A DNA stretch of 19,459 nt, taken from assembly GCA_900545715.1 (NCBI GenBank), contig URAJ01000039.1, forward strand, positions 1 to 19,459, given 5' to 3'. The notes below the pieces were generated by a model. The model did no database searches and was not told the DNA's origin. It saw only the letters and a list, made by a program, of their open reading frames with translations. This stretch comes from an uncultured Opitutales bacterium. Lineage in GTDB: Bacteria; Verrucomicrobiota; Verrucomicrobiia; Opitutales; Intestinicryptomonadaceae. The position numbers and the translations under genes are program-made. Positions 1-5,819 of this stretch are shown here, one piece after another (the first letter of the stretch is position 1; each line of letters begins with the position of its first letter).

Positions 1-252
1 TTTTTTTGCGTTTCCGAAGCCGTAGTCGCCACTGTCAACATCGCAGTATGCAACGAGCTTTTGTTTTAGAGATTTAAACGACTTCATATTTCCGCCGCCC
101 ATAAGCCCGGTTCCCACAAAGCCGAGTCTTACCGGAGTTTCGTCAAATTTCTGGCGCTCTTGCGCGTTTAAAGAATTTGAAATATACGGAAAGGCGACTG
201 CTGCTCCCCCGACTATTCCCATCTTTTTTATAAAGCTTCTCCTATTTTCCAT
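1..252 (-). CDS. Gfo/Idh/MocA-family oxidoreductase, Tat-exported (N-terminal part only)
   Basis: The first 84 codons of a gene that leaves the window on the left. The protein opens with a twin-arginine type signal, NRRSFIKK at residues 3-10, followed by a short hydrophobic stretch (GIVGGAAVAFPYI). A Rossmann-fold dinucleotide-binding motif, GFVGTGLMGGG, comes soon after, with an acidic CDVD about 20 residues later where these enzymes usually contact the ribose. This combination is typical of exported Gfo/Idh/MocA NAD(P)-dependent sugar or polyol dehydrogenases, which are abundant in Verrucomicrobia and Planctomycetes. The substrate cannot be told from this fragment. The ATG at 252 has an AGGA site about five bases upstream. 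A possible promoter, a hairpin and a 15-codon ORF lie in the leader before it. The family call is firm; the specific function is unknown because the C-terminal domain is outside the window. Confidence 0.85.
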   Translation of the reverse strand, partial: MENRRSFIKKMGIVGGAAVAFPYISNSLNAQERQKFDETPVRLGFVGTGLMGGGNMKSFKSLKQKLVAYCDVDSGDYGFGNAKK

Positions 253-265
253 AATTATCCTATTT

Positions 266-313
266 TTAAACATGCCATACGCCAAACAGGCACCACCCGA
301 CAATAACAGGCAT
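266..313 (-). CDS. possible 15-codon leader ORF
   Basis: A short ORF encoding MPVIVGWCLFGVWHV, ending 13 bases before the oxidoreductase start. It has the strongest Shine-Dalgarno match in the neighbourhood: GGGAGGA at 322-328, with nine bases between GGAGG and the ATG. The product is hydrophobic and holds two Trp and one Cys. Its position between a candidate promoter and the next gene suggests a leader peptide or a coupling cistron. The same frame stays open upstream to 691, so the ORF is not isolated by a stop. No homologue is recognised and translation is unproven. Confidence 0.35.
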   Translation of the reverse strand: MPVIVGWCLFGVWHV

Positions 314-344
314 CGTAAAATTCCTCCCGTAGCCCGAAAATCGA

Positions 345-360
345 AATGGACTTTTCCATT
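345..360 (-). promoter_or_regulatory. leader hairpin upstream of the oxidoreductase
   Basis: A perfect six-base-pair inverted repeat (AATGGA / TCCATT) with a four-base loop lies between the candidate promoter and the strong ribosome-binding site of the 15-codon ORF. It could shape translation of the leader. Short hairpins of this size also occur by chance. Confidence 0.3.
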
Positions 361-379
361 CCCGTTTGAGAACAAAAAA

Positions 380-408
380 AGTTTCTCCGCAAAAAGGCTG
401 CTTGTCAA
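380..408 (-). promoter_or_regulatory. candidate sigma70-type promoter for the oxidoreductase
   Basis: On the minus strand a perfect TTGACA (positions 408-403) is followed after 17 bases by GAAACT (385-380), or after 18 by AAACTT. The -35 is consensus and the -10 is weak. It would start a leader of about 60 bases before the 15-codon ORF and about 120 before the oxidoreductase. The rest of 253-504 holds no gene I can support. A GGGCTTT/AAAGCCC hairpin with one bulge sits around 468-496. Confidence 0.4.
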
Positions 409-504
409 ACCGCAAAAACAAGAAATTTATTAGACAGTTAAAATCCGCTTCCCAAAAGCATTCAGGGCTTTTCAAATGGGCGGCTGAAAGCCCCGGCAGG
501 GCGC

Positions 505-545
505 AAAAAAAACCGGCGCGGCCCCGAAAAGCGGAAGCGCGCCGG
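505..545 (-). terminator. intrinsic terminator of the pyrF-ispD-ispF-GDPD operon
   Basis: A perfect eight-base-pair GC stem (CCGGCGCG at 513-520 with CGCGCCGG at 538-545) is followed on the minus strand by eight uninterrupted T residues (positions 512-505). The stem begins 19 bases after the phosphodiesterase stop codon. This is a textbook rho-independent terminator and marks the end of the minus-strand operon. Confidence 0.85.
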
Positions 546-564
546 AAGCGAAAGGCGGCGTATG

Positions 565-1389
565 CTATTTGAAGTCGAGGGTTTTCAGCCTCTTGAAGTC
601 GCAACGCAGCCTGTACGCGTGGTCGGAGCACACGCGGTTCGCGCCGATCTTTGCGGCGTAAGCGAGGTCGTCGAGGTTCTGAACCTGCCACACCCCGACT
701 TTAAAACCCGCGTCCTGGATTTTGCGGACAAATTCCCTGTCTATCTTGCGGTAATTGCCGATCGCCACCTGCGAGACCCCCGCGCGCTTCGCAGTGGAAA
801 TAATACTTTCCGGAGAATGTTTTTCGGGATTATAACTAATTATCAGCATGGTTTCATAGTCCGGATATTTGGATTTGAAATCCTTTACGACATCTGCGGA
901 AAAGCTTGTTATGAGAATATTTTCGCGTTTCAGCCCCGCCTTTTCGCGGGCGGCGTCCACCTTGTCGGCAAACCCCTTTCCATACCACTTTACTTCGAGC
1001 TCGAATTTTTTGTCCTTGGGAATTACGGCCAATATGTCGTCCAACATGGGCAACCGGCAGTCGGCGTATTTTTTATCGAACCTCTCGGGATGCGCGAGGC
1101 GCGCGGACTTTATCTCTTCCGCTGTAAGGTCGCGCGGATCCTTGTCTATTCCCCAGAGGTTTTTGAGCTCATGCCGCTCGTGCACGCAGACTATGGAGCC
1201 GTCCTTAGTCTGCCAAAAGTCGGTTTCAATCATAAGGCTTCCCATATCGTACGCAAGCTTTATGGCCTCGGCGGTATTTTGCGGGGCGAAATCAGTCTCG
1301 CCCCTGTGCGAATGGACGCGGATTTTTCCGCCGGCAACCGCCGAAAACGCGGCTGCGCAAACTGCCATAACGAATATTGTTTTTTTCAT
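565..1389 (-). CDS. secreted glycerophosphodiester phosphodiesterase
   Basis: A 274-residue protein with a Sec signal peptide (residues 1-20, MKKT start, cleavage near AVAG). The mature part is a GDPD-type TIM barrel. The catalytic signature is visible: H28-R29, E55-x-D57 and H70, matching the HR...ExD...H pattern of glycerophosphodiesterases. A later ELEVKW segment supplies the usual metal-site acidic residues. The family hydrolyses glycerophosphodiesters such as glycerophosphocholine to sn-glycerol 3-phosphate and an alcohol, here presumably outside the cytoplasmic membrane. The start is clear: AGGAG lies five bases upstream of ATG. It is the last gene of the operon, 26 bases after ispF and just before a strong terminator. 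H70 is followed by Glu rather than the more common Asp. The exact substrate is not shown, so no gene symbol is given. Confidence 0.88.
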   Translation of the reverse strand: MKKTIFVMAVCAAAFSAVAGGKIRVHSHRGETDFAPQNTAEAIKLAYDMGSLMIETDFWQTKDGSIVCVHERHELKNLWGIDKDPRDLTAEEIKSARLAHPERFDKKYADCRLPMLDDILAVIPKDKKFELEVKWYGKGFADKVDAAREKAGLKRENILITSFSADVVKDFKSKYPDYETMLIISYNPEKHSPESIISTAKRAGVSQVAIGNYRKIDREFVRKIQDAGFKVGVWQVQNLDDLAYAAKIGANRVCSDHAYRLRCDFKRLKTLDFK

Positions 1390-1415
1390 CTTTCTCCTAT
1401 TTTAATCGCGTTAAT

Positions 1416-1901
1416 CTAAAATTTTTCTATAAGGCAAACTGCATGCGCGCCAATGCCTTCCCTGCGGCCTTCCCAGCCCATTTTTTCGTTGGTGGTAGCC
1501 TTAATTCCAACGTCGTCGGGAGAAACTCCAAGAGATTCCGCCAAGACTTTTTTCATTGCCTTTACATGCGGCAGAATTTTTGGAGTCTCCGCTATTATTG
1601 ATGCGTCCACATTGGAAACCCTGTACCCGAGCTTTCCGACCTCCGCAACGGCCCGCTTTACAATCTCCTGCGAGTTTATATCTTTGCAAGAGTCGTCTGA
1701 GGGCGGAAAGTAAAAACCAATGTCAGGCAGCGCGGCCGCGCCGAGAATGGCGTCGGCAATGGCATGGCTTAGCACGTCGGCGTCCGAATGCCCGAGCAGC
1801 CCCAGTTTGCTCTCTATCTCGACTCCCCCTATTACGCACCTGCGCCCCTCCACGAGTTTGTGCACGTCGTATCCGTGCCCTATTCTAAATTGTCCAGCCA
1901 T
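1416..1901 (-). CDS. ispF: 2-C-methyl-D-erythritol 2,4-cyclodiphosphate synthase
   Basis: IspF converts CDP-methylerythritol 2-phosphate to the cyclic diphosphate, releasing CMP, in the cytoplasmic MEP pathway to isoprenoids. The protein is 161 residues, normal for the family. The metal ligands are present as D12 and H14 (in GYDVHK) and H46 (in HSDADVLSHAIADA). The near-C-terminal TTNEKMG motif, part of the CDP-binding pocket, is intact, as is the DIGFYFPPSD segment. The gene starts three bases after the ispD stop, with GTGGGG in the ispD end as the likely ribosome site, so the two are probably translationally coupled. It is a separate gene rather than an IspDF fusion. Confidence 0.97.
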   Translation of the reverse strand: MAGQFRIGHGYDVHKLVEGRRCVIGGVEIESKLGLLGHSDADVLSHAIADAILGAAALPDIGFYFPPSDDSCKDINSQEIVKRAVAEVGKLGYRVSNVDASIIAETPKILPHVKAMKKVLAESLGVSPDDVGIKATTNEKMGWEGRREGIGAHAVCLIEKF

Positions 1902-1904
1902 ATT

Positions 1905-2633
1905 TTACCCCACTGTTTTATTTGCCGCGCGCCCGAGCATAAACTCAACGCACGCTATGTCTTCCGGAACCGTTATTTTCGGATTCGGATATATGTTTTC
2001 AACTATTGTCACGCCTATTCCAAAAGCGTTTGCCGCGGCGGTGTCGTCCGTCACTTTCATACCGAGCCCCAAAACTTTTTCGTATGCGGCCCTGATTTGA
2101 CCGATATGGAAAACCTGCGGAGTTTGCATCGCCCATAGAGAGGGTCTGTCGAGGTCTTCAAGCATTCGCGAACGCAGGCTAAAAGTGTCGTTAGGCACTT
2201 TTTTTATGGTGTCTGTCACCCTCGCCGCAAGCACTGCGGCGCCGTCGGCGCGCGCAGCGTCCGATAGGCGCACTATGTTTTCCGCGCCAACGAGCGGGCG
2301 GGCGCCGTCGTGTATAAAAACTATTTCGCCGTTGCCGCCCAGAGCGGTAAGACCGTTAAAAACGCTGTCACCGCGCTCCGCCCCGCCGCGGCAGAAAATC
2401 GTCTCGACACCGCAGCCGGGAAAGTATTTTTCTATGGAGGATTCTATCGCCGTCTGCTGGGACGAATCCCTACATGCAAACACCACCTTTCCGACGCGCC
2501 CGCTCTCGACAAACGCCCCGAAAGAATGCATAATGACGGGCTTGCCGAGCAACGGCACAAGAACCTTGTCGGATACGCTTCCCCTCATTCGAGAGCCGCT
2601 TCCGCCGGCCAAAATCACCGCAAACTCACGCAT
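1905..2633 (-). CDS. ispD: 2-C-methyl-D-erythritol 4-phosphate cytidylyltransferase
   Basis: IspD joins CTP and methylerythritol 4-phosphate to give CDP-methylerythritol, the MEP step before IspE. Seen in the sequence: the nucleotide-binding loop ILAGGSGSRM with a conserved Lys (K23) shortly after, FIHDGARPLV in the centre, and WAMQTPQVF plus TDDTAA towards the end, all diagnostic of the family. I chose the ATG at 2633 (242 residues). It lies eight bases inside the end of pyrF and has GAAGAG seven bases upstream. A TTG at 2648 in the same frame would add only five residues and has no clear ribosome site. The overlap with pyrF and the three-base gap to ispF imply one transcript. Confidence 0.95.
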   Translation of the reverse strand: MREFAVILAGGSGSRMRGSVSDKVLVPLLGKPVIMHSFGAFVESGRVGKVVFACRDSSQQTAIESSIEKYFPGCGVETIFCRGGAERGDSVFNGLTALGGNGEIVFIHDGARPLVGAENIVRLSDAARADGAAVLAARVTDTIKKVPNDTFSLRSRMLEDLDRPSLWAMQTPQVFHIGQIRAAYEKVLGLGMKVTDDTAAANAFGIGVTIVENIYPNPKITVPEDIACVEFMLGRAANKTVG

Positions 2634-3348
2634 TTGCAATCTCTTCAAGAATTTTGGAAACGGCGAAAGCCGGATTTTCAGCCTTTAAAATCGGGCGGCC
2701 GACAACGATGAAGTCGGAGCCCGCCCTTGCCGCGTCGGCAGGAGTCATAATGCGCTTTTGCTCGTCTGCCGACGAGCCCGATGGGCGTATTCCGGGCGTC
2801 ACAAGCACAGTGTCTTCCGGCAGAATCGAGCGCAAGCCCTCTATTTCGAGCGGAGAGCATACGAGCCCTTTCAGCCCGCTGTCCACCGCAAGCTTTGCGA
2901 GCTTCTCGACCTGCCATTCAGGCTCGAGCTCTACGCCGGTTTCAGCGAGGCTGTCCGCGTCGAACGAAGTTATGACCGTCACCCCAAGTATCAAAAGTTC
3001 CGGATTGCGCTCTGCGGCGGACTCCACTGCCCTGCGCATCATTTCCCTTCCTCCGCTCGCGTGGATTGTAAGCATAGAAACCGGAAGAGCCGACACGCTT
3101 TCAACGGCGGATGCCACCGTATTCGGTATATCGAAGAGTTTTAAATCCAGAAAAATTTTAAACCCCATGCCCGAGACTTCGCGGACAAAATTGGCGCCGT
3201 ACTTCAAGTACATCTGCAAGCCAATTTTTACCCATTCGAGTTTTCCCCTAAGTCCGTCGAGGATTTTTAGCGCCGATTCCCTGTCGGGCAAATCCAGCGC
3301 AAGTATTAATTTGCAATCGCGTTTTGACATATTTCTTTTTTTTGCCAT
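2626..3348 (-). CDS. pyrF: orotidine 5'-phosphate decarboxylase
   Basis: PyrF decarboxylates OMP to UMP, the last step of de novo pyrimidine synthesis. The protein is 240 residues, as expected for the bacterial short form. The catalytic tetrad is visible as K41 followed by D68-x-K70-x-x-D73 in DLKLFDIPNT, with D19 in the first strand (LALDLPD) and the phosphate-binding GIRPSG and VGRPI segments near the C terminus. The ATG at 3348 is the longest start; an ATG six codons downstream (MSKRD) has an A-rich AAAGAAA before it and is an equally plausible start. It is the first gene of the operon and diverges from ispE with only 33 bases between the start codons. The partner enzyme PyrE lies elsewhere in the window at 11078-11647. 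Confidence 0.96.
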   Translation of the reverse strand: MAKKRNMSKRDCKLILALDLPDRESALKILDGLRGKLEWVKIGLQMYLKYGANFVREVSGMGFKIFLDLKLFDIPNTVASAVESVSALPVSMLTIHASGGREMMRRAVESAAERNPELLILGVTVITSFDADSLAETGVELEPEWQVEKLAKLAVDSGLKGLVCSPLEIEGLRSILPEDTVLVTPGIRPSGSSADEQKRIMTPADAARAGSDFIVVGRPILKAENPAFAVSKILEEIANA

Positions 3349-3351
3349 AAT
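3324..3351 (+). promoter_or_regulatory. sigma70-type promoter of ispE
   Basis: A perfect TTGACA at 3324-3329 is followed after 16 bases by CATAAT at 3346-3351 (five of six matches). It predicts a start site near 3358 and a leader of about 25 bases before ispE. The -10 overlaps the pyrF start codon on the other strand and the -35 lies inside pyrF, so RNA polymerase bound here would cover the pyrF translation start. Confidence 0.65.
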
Positions 3352-3381
3352 GGTTTAAAATTTTCAATCCAAAATCAAATA

Positions 3382-4263
3382 ATGCCCACAGTAGAAAAAT
3401 TTTCCCCTTGCAAAGTAAACTTGATGCTCGCCATACTCGGCCCGCGCCCGGACGGCTTCCACGAACTGCTGAGCCTTGTAGCCCCCACAAAATTCGGTGA
3501 CACTTTGATAGCCGAAACCGCCGCCGGAAAGACTTGCGACTCGCTCGAATGCAATATGGAAGGCGTCCCGACAGACTCGTCAAACCTCGTGATAAAAGCC
3601 GCCGAGCTTTTTAGGCAAAAAACCGGATTGAAAACTTTTTTTAATTTCAGGCTCGAAAAGCGCGTGCCTGCCGGCGCAGGGCTCGGAGGCGGAAGCTCCA
3701 ACGGGGCGAGCGCATTGCTCGCTGTAAACGAACTCTGCGGAACCCCTCTTAAAATAAACGACCTTGAATCAATCGCGGCGCAAATGGGTTCCGACTGCCC
3801 TCTTTTCCTGACGCAGACGCCTGTTGTCATGCGCGGTAGGGGCGAGAAAGTCTATCCCCTTAGGGGAGCCGCCCGCGAATGCATTTCGCGCCTAAAACTC
3901 TTAATCTTCAAACCCGACTTCTCCATAAACACTGGCTGGGCGTACGCACAAATGCGTGCAAACCCGGAAGACTACATCGACGAAACTTTCGCGGAATCCG
4001 CGCTTTCAGAGTGGCTTGAAAACCCGAGCATATCGGGGCTTCCGCTTATAAACAATATGCAGATAGAAGCCTTCAAAAAGTTCCCCGCCCTTCAAATAAC
4101 TCTTGAAGAAATATGCGGAGAATTCAGAGTGCCTGCCATGATGAGCGGCTCGGGCAGCGCATGCTTCGCGGTCGTAAACAACCTCGAAGACTCGGAAATC
4201 AAAAAGCTCGCAGATTTCATAAAATCAAGGCTAGGTCAATCCTGCACAATCGCGCTTTCCTGA
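3382..4263 (+). CDS. ispE: 4-diphosphocytidyl-2-C-methyl-D-erythritol kinase
   Basis: IspE phosphorylates CDP-methylerythritol at the 2-hydroxyl, the MEP step between IspD and IspF. It is a 293-residue GHMP kinase. The glycine-rich ATP loop VPAGAGLGGGSSNGAS lies at 95-110, the substrate-binding PCKVNL with catalytic K11 is at the start, the catalytic Asp is D138 (in GSDCPLF), and the third GHMP motif MSGSGSACFAV is near the C terminus. RPDGFHEL near residue 22 is also typical. The ATG has no Shine-Dalgarno sequence upstream (AAATCAAATAATG). The gene diverges from the pyrF-ispD-ispF operon, so three MEP enzymes sit together under back-to-back promoters. It looks monocistronic because the next plus-strand gene is 4 kb away. 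Confidence 0.97.
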   Translation: MPTVEKFSPCKVNLMLAILGPRPDGFHELLSLVAPTKFGDTLIAETAAGKTCDSLECNMEGVPTDSSNLVIKAAELFRQKTGLKTFFNFRLEKRVPAGAGLGGGSSNGASALLAVNELCGTPLKINDLESIAAQMGSDCPLFLTQTPVVMRGRGEKVYPLRGAARECISRLKLLIFKPDFSINTGWAYAQMRANPEDYIDETFAESALSEWLENPSISGLPLINNMQIEAFKKFPALQITLEEICGEFRVPAMMSGSGSACFAVVNNLEDSEIKKLADFIKSRLGQSCTIALS

Positions 4264-4300
4264 TATTTTTTTTGTTTTTTTGACGCGTTTAAAAAGTAGC

Positions 4301-4351
4301 GCGTCTGCCTAAAAATTGTTGCCCTCAAAATTTTTTGGGGACGCTTTTTTT
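4301..4351 (+). terminator. probable terminator of ispE
   Basis: GCGTC (4301-4305) can pair with GACGC (4340-4344), enclosing a smaller CCC...GGG hairpin with an A/T stem, and is followed by seven T residues at 4345-4351. The long enclosed region makes the stem weaker than a classic terminator. An alternative hairpin uses the same left arm (GACGCG 4282-4287 with CGCGTC 4300-4305). Confidence 0.5.
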
Positions 4352-4379
4352 ATAAAAAATCCGCCTTTTGGGCGGATTT
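4350..4379 (-). terminator. terminator of the panC-nadB-apt operon, possibly bidirectional
   Basis: A nine-base-pair hairpin (AAATCCGCC at 4357-4365 with GGCGGATTT at 4371-4379, loop of five) is followed on the minus strand by a short run of T (GGATTTTTATA). It lies about 150 bases after the DUF486 gene stop. With the ispE terminator it separates two convergent transcripts. Nothing gene-like is seen between 4380 and 4529. Confidence 0.6.
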
Positions 4380-4529
4380 AAAGTTTATTCGCGCATAAAA
4401 AACGGGCGCGCAATAAGTCTCCCAACTTTTGAGCGCCAACAAATCACAAAATATCTACGCGCGCTAAGAAAACGCGCACATTTAAAGGCGGCAAAAAATT
4501 GAAAACTGCAAACCGCCCAAATCCGCCGG

Positions 4530-4868
4530 CTACCACTTTTTGAATATGAAAAATGCGGCGAGAATCATCAGCGCAAAGCCCACGAGATAATTCCATTTAA
4601 ATTCCTCGTGCAGGTACAATACGGAAAATATTGAAAACACCGTAAGCGTTATAATTTCCTGAATTGTTTTTAACTCCGCCGCCGTGAATGTCCCATACCC
4701 AATCCTGTTTGCCGGAACTTGCAGGCAGTATTCAAAAAAAGCTATGCCCCAACTTGCAATTATAACTATCCACAGCGGGGACGATTTAAACTTTAAGTGC
4801 CCATACCAAGCGAACGTCATAAAAACGTTCGACGCCGTCAATAAGAGCACGGGAAGAACGTATTTCAT
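4530..4868 (-). CDS. DUF486 / DMT-family small membrane protein
   Basis: A 112-residue protein with four predicted hydrophobic segments (about residues 3-20, 31-50, 68-86, 92-110). It matches the DUF486 family of the drug/metabolite transporter superfamily: the stretches NRIGYGTF, AELKTIQEIITLTVF and FSVLYLHEEFKWNYLVG are characteristic. Family members are single small units thought to act as oligomers, and no transported substrate is established. The ATG lies two bases after the lipoprotein stop, with AGGAAG as ribosome site inside the end of that gene. That makes it the last gene of the panC operon. Whether it moves a metabolite related to NAD, adenine or pantothenate is speculation. Confidence 0.9.
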   Translation of the reverse strand: MKYVLPVLLLTASNVFMTFAWYGHLKFKSSPLWIVIIASWGIAFFEYCLQVPANRIGYGTFTAAELKTIQEIITLTVFSIFSVLYLHEEFKWNYLVGFALMILAAFFIFKKW

Positions 4869-4870
4869 AT

Positions 4871-5302
4871 CTACTTCCTTTTGATTGCCATCGCGCGGTA
4901 TTTTATGCGCGTGACTGTCGTATCAGTCTGAATCGGCACGTACGAATAGTCGAGCACTATTGCGCCGGGGCGCTGCTCGAGCGACATCTGGCTGTTCATT
5001 ATAATAATGCCGTCGGCGCCCATTTCCGCAGCCTTCTGCCGCAATATGTCGTAGGCTGCCGGTTCGTCAGACATCGAAGGAGATGTCTCGTAGATTATGA
5101 CTCCGAGCTCTTCATAGGGGAAATCCGGCTTTTTAGTTATGAAAATCTGGACTTCGGAAGGATTTTTCGGAGCCCCAAATTCCGTACTCCCGCCGCTTTT
5201 CAATGGATAGAACTCCACGCTTCCGCCGCCGCAAGAAGTTAGAAGCGCAACCGCCAACAGCCCGAACGCTGCTAGCGCAACACTAAACGCCCCTCTTTTC
5301 AT
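4871..5302 (-). CDS. small lipoprotein of unknown function
   Basis: A 143-residue protein with a lipoprotein signal: MKRG, a hydrophobic core and the lipobox LTSC with C24 as the acylated cysteine. A Gly/Ser-rich linker follows. The folded part (about 47-143) has a strand FITKKPDFPYEELGVIIYE, a helix YDILRQKAAEMGADGIIIM and a closing pair of strands. The order strand, helix ending in GAD, strand resembles YbjQ/RcsF-like domains, but I cannot assign a family. I chose the ATG at 5302, four bases after the apt stop; the reading frame stays open to 5401 but that part overlaps apt and lacks a signal. It is tightly packed between apt and the DUF486 gene, so it is cotranscribed. Residues 25-30 give no clear Lol-avoidance signal, so outer membrane location is likely but inferred. 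Confidence 0.75.
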   Translation of the reverse strand: MKRGAFSVALAAFGLLAVALLTSCGGGSVEFYPLKSGGSTEFGAPKNPSEVQIFITKKPDFPYEELGVIIYETSPSMSDEPAAYDILRQKAAEMGADGIIIMNSQMSLEQRPGAIVLDYSYVPIQTDTTVTRIKYRAMAIKRK

Positions 5303-5306
5303 AATT

Positions 5307-5819
5307 CTATTTTTCAAATATTGACACAACCGTTTTTCCGCCGAGCCTGTCGCGGCCGTGCAAGAACGAAAGCTCCATGAAAAACGCGCAGCATGCGACA
5401 TTCGCCCCGGCTATCTCGCACATTTTGCACATCGCCTCCGCAGTGCCCCCTGTTGCGAGTATGTCGTCCACAACCGCAACCCTGTCTGTGCTCGATACGG
5501 CATCGTCGTGTATGCAAAGGGCGTCCGTGCCGTATTCAAGCGCGTACTCCACGCAAATTGTCTTACGCGGAAGCTTGTTTTTTTTGCGCACGGGAACAAA
5601 CGGCAGCTTTAACCTCAGCGCAATCATTGGGCCGAAGAAAAACCCCCTCGATTCGGCCGCGAGAATTTTCGTCGGATTAGTCTCCGATATTTTCGCCGCC
5701 ATCTCGTCTATCGCCTGGCTGTACGCCTCGCTGTTCAACATTAGAGGCGTAATGTCGTAAAACAGTATCCCCTTCTTCGGAAAGTCGGGAACGCCGCGGA
5801 TAAATTTTGAGATGTCCAT
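5307..5819 (-). CDS. apt: adenine phosphoribosyltransferase
   Basis: Apt salvages adenine with PRPP to give AMP in the cytoplasm. The protein is 170 residues, the usual length. It begins with the family-typical GVPDFPKKGILFYDITPLM region, then AAESRGFFFG, and the PRPP-binding loop VAVVDDILATGGTAEA at about 114-129, with the two adjacent acidic residues D118 and D119 and the TGGT turn. The start codon overlaps the nadB stop by one base (TAATG), with AAGGA nine bases upstream, so translation is coupled to nadB. Pairing with an NAD-synthesis gene fits adenylate supply but may only reflect operon packing. Confidence 0.96.
   Translation of the reverse strand: MDISKFIRGVPDFPKKGILFYDITPLMLNSEAYSQAIDEMAAKISETNPTKILAAESRGFFFGPMIALRLKLPFVPVRKKNKLPRKTICVEYALEYGTDALCIHDDAVSSTDRVAVVDDILATGGTAEAMCKMCEIAGANVACCAFFMELSFLHGRDRLGGKTVVSIFEK

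Noticed and set aside
266..691. 141-residue minus-strand open frame
   Set aside because: It runs through the terminator and into the phosphodiesterase gene on the same strand, with Arg-rich composition. Only its last 15 codons have a ribosome site and are kept as a candidate.
562..1419. 285-residue plus-strand open frame
   Set aside because: It is antisense to the phosphodiesterase, which has a signal peptide, catalytic residues and a ribosome site; the plus frame shows no domain.
1905..2648. ispD starting at TTG 2648
   Set aside because: It adds five residues without family support, while the ATG at 2633 has a ribosome site at normal spacing.
2654..3358. 234-residue plus-strand open frame
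   Set aside because: Antisense shadow of pyrF in Ser/Pro-rich low-information sequence.
4282..4351. Riboswitch or attenuator
   Set aside because: There is no downstream plus-strand gene to control and no conserved aptamer core that I recognise.
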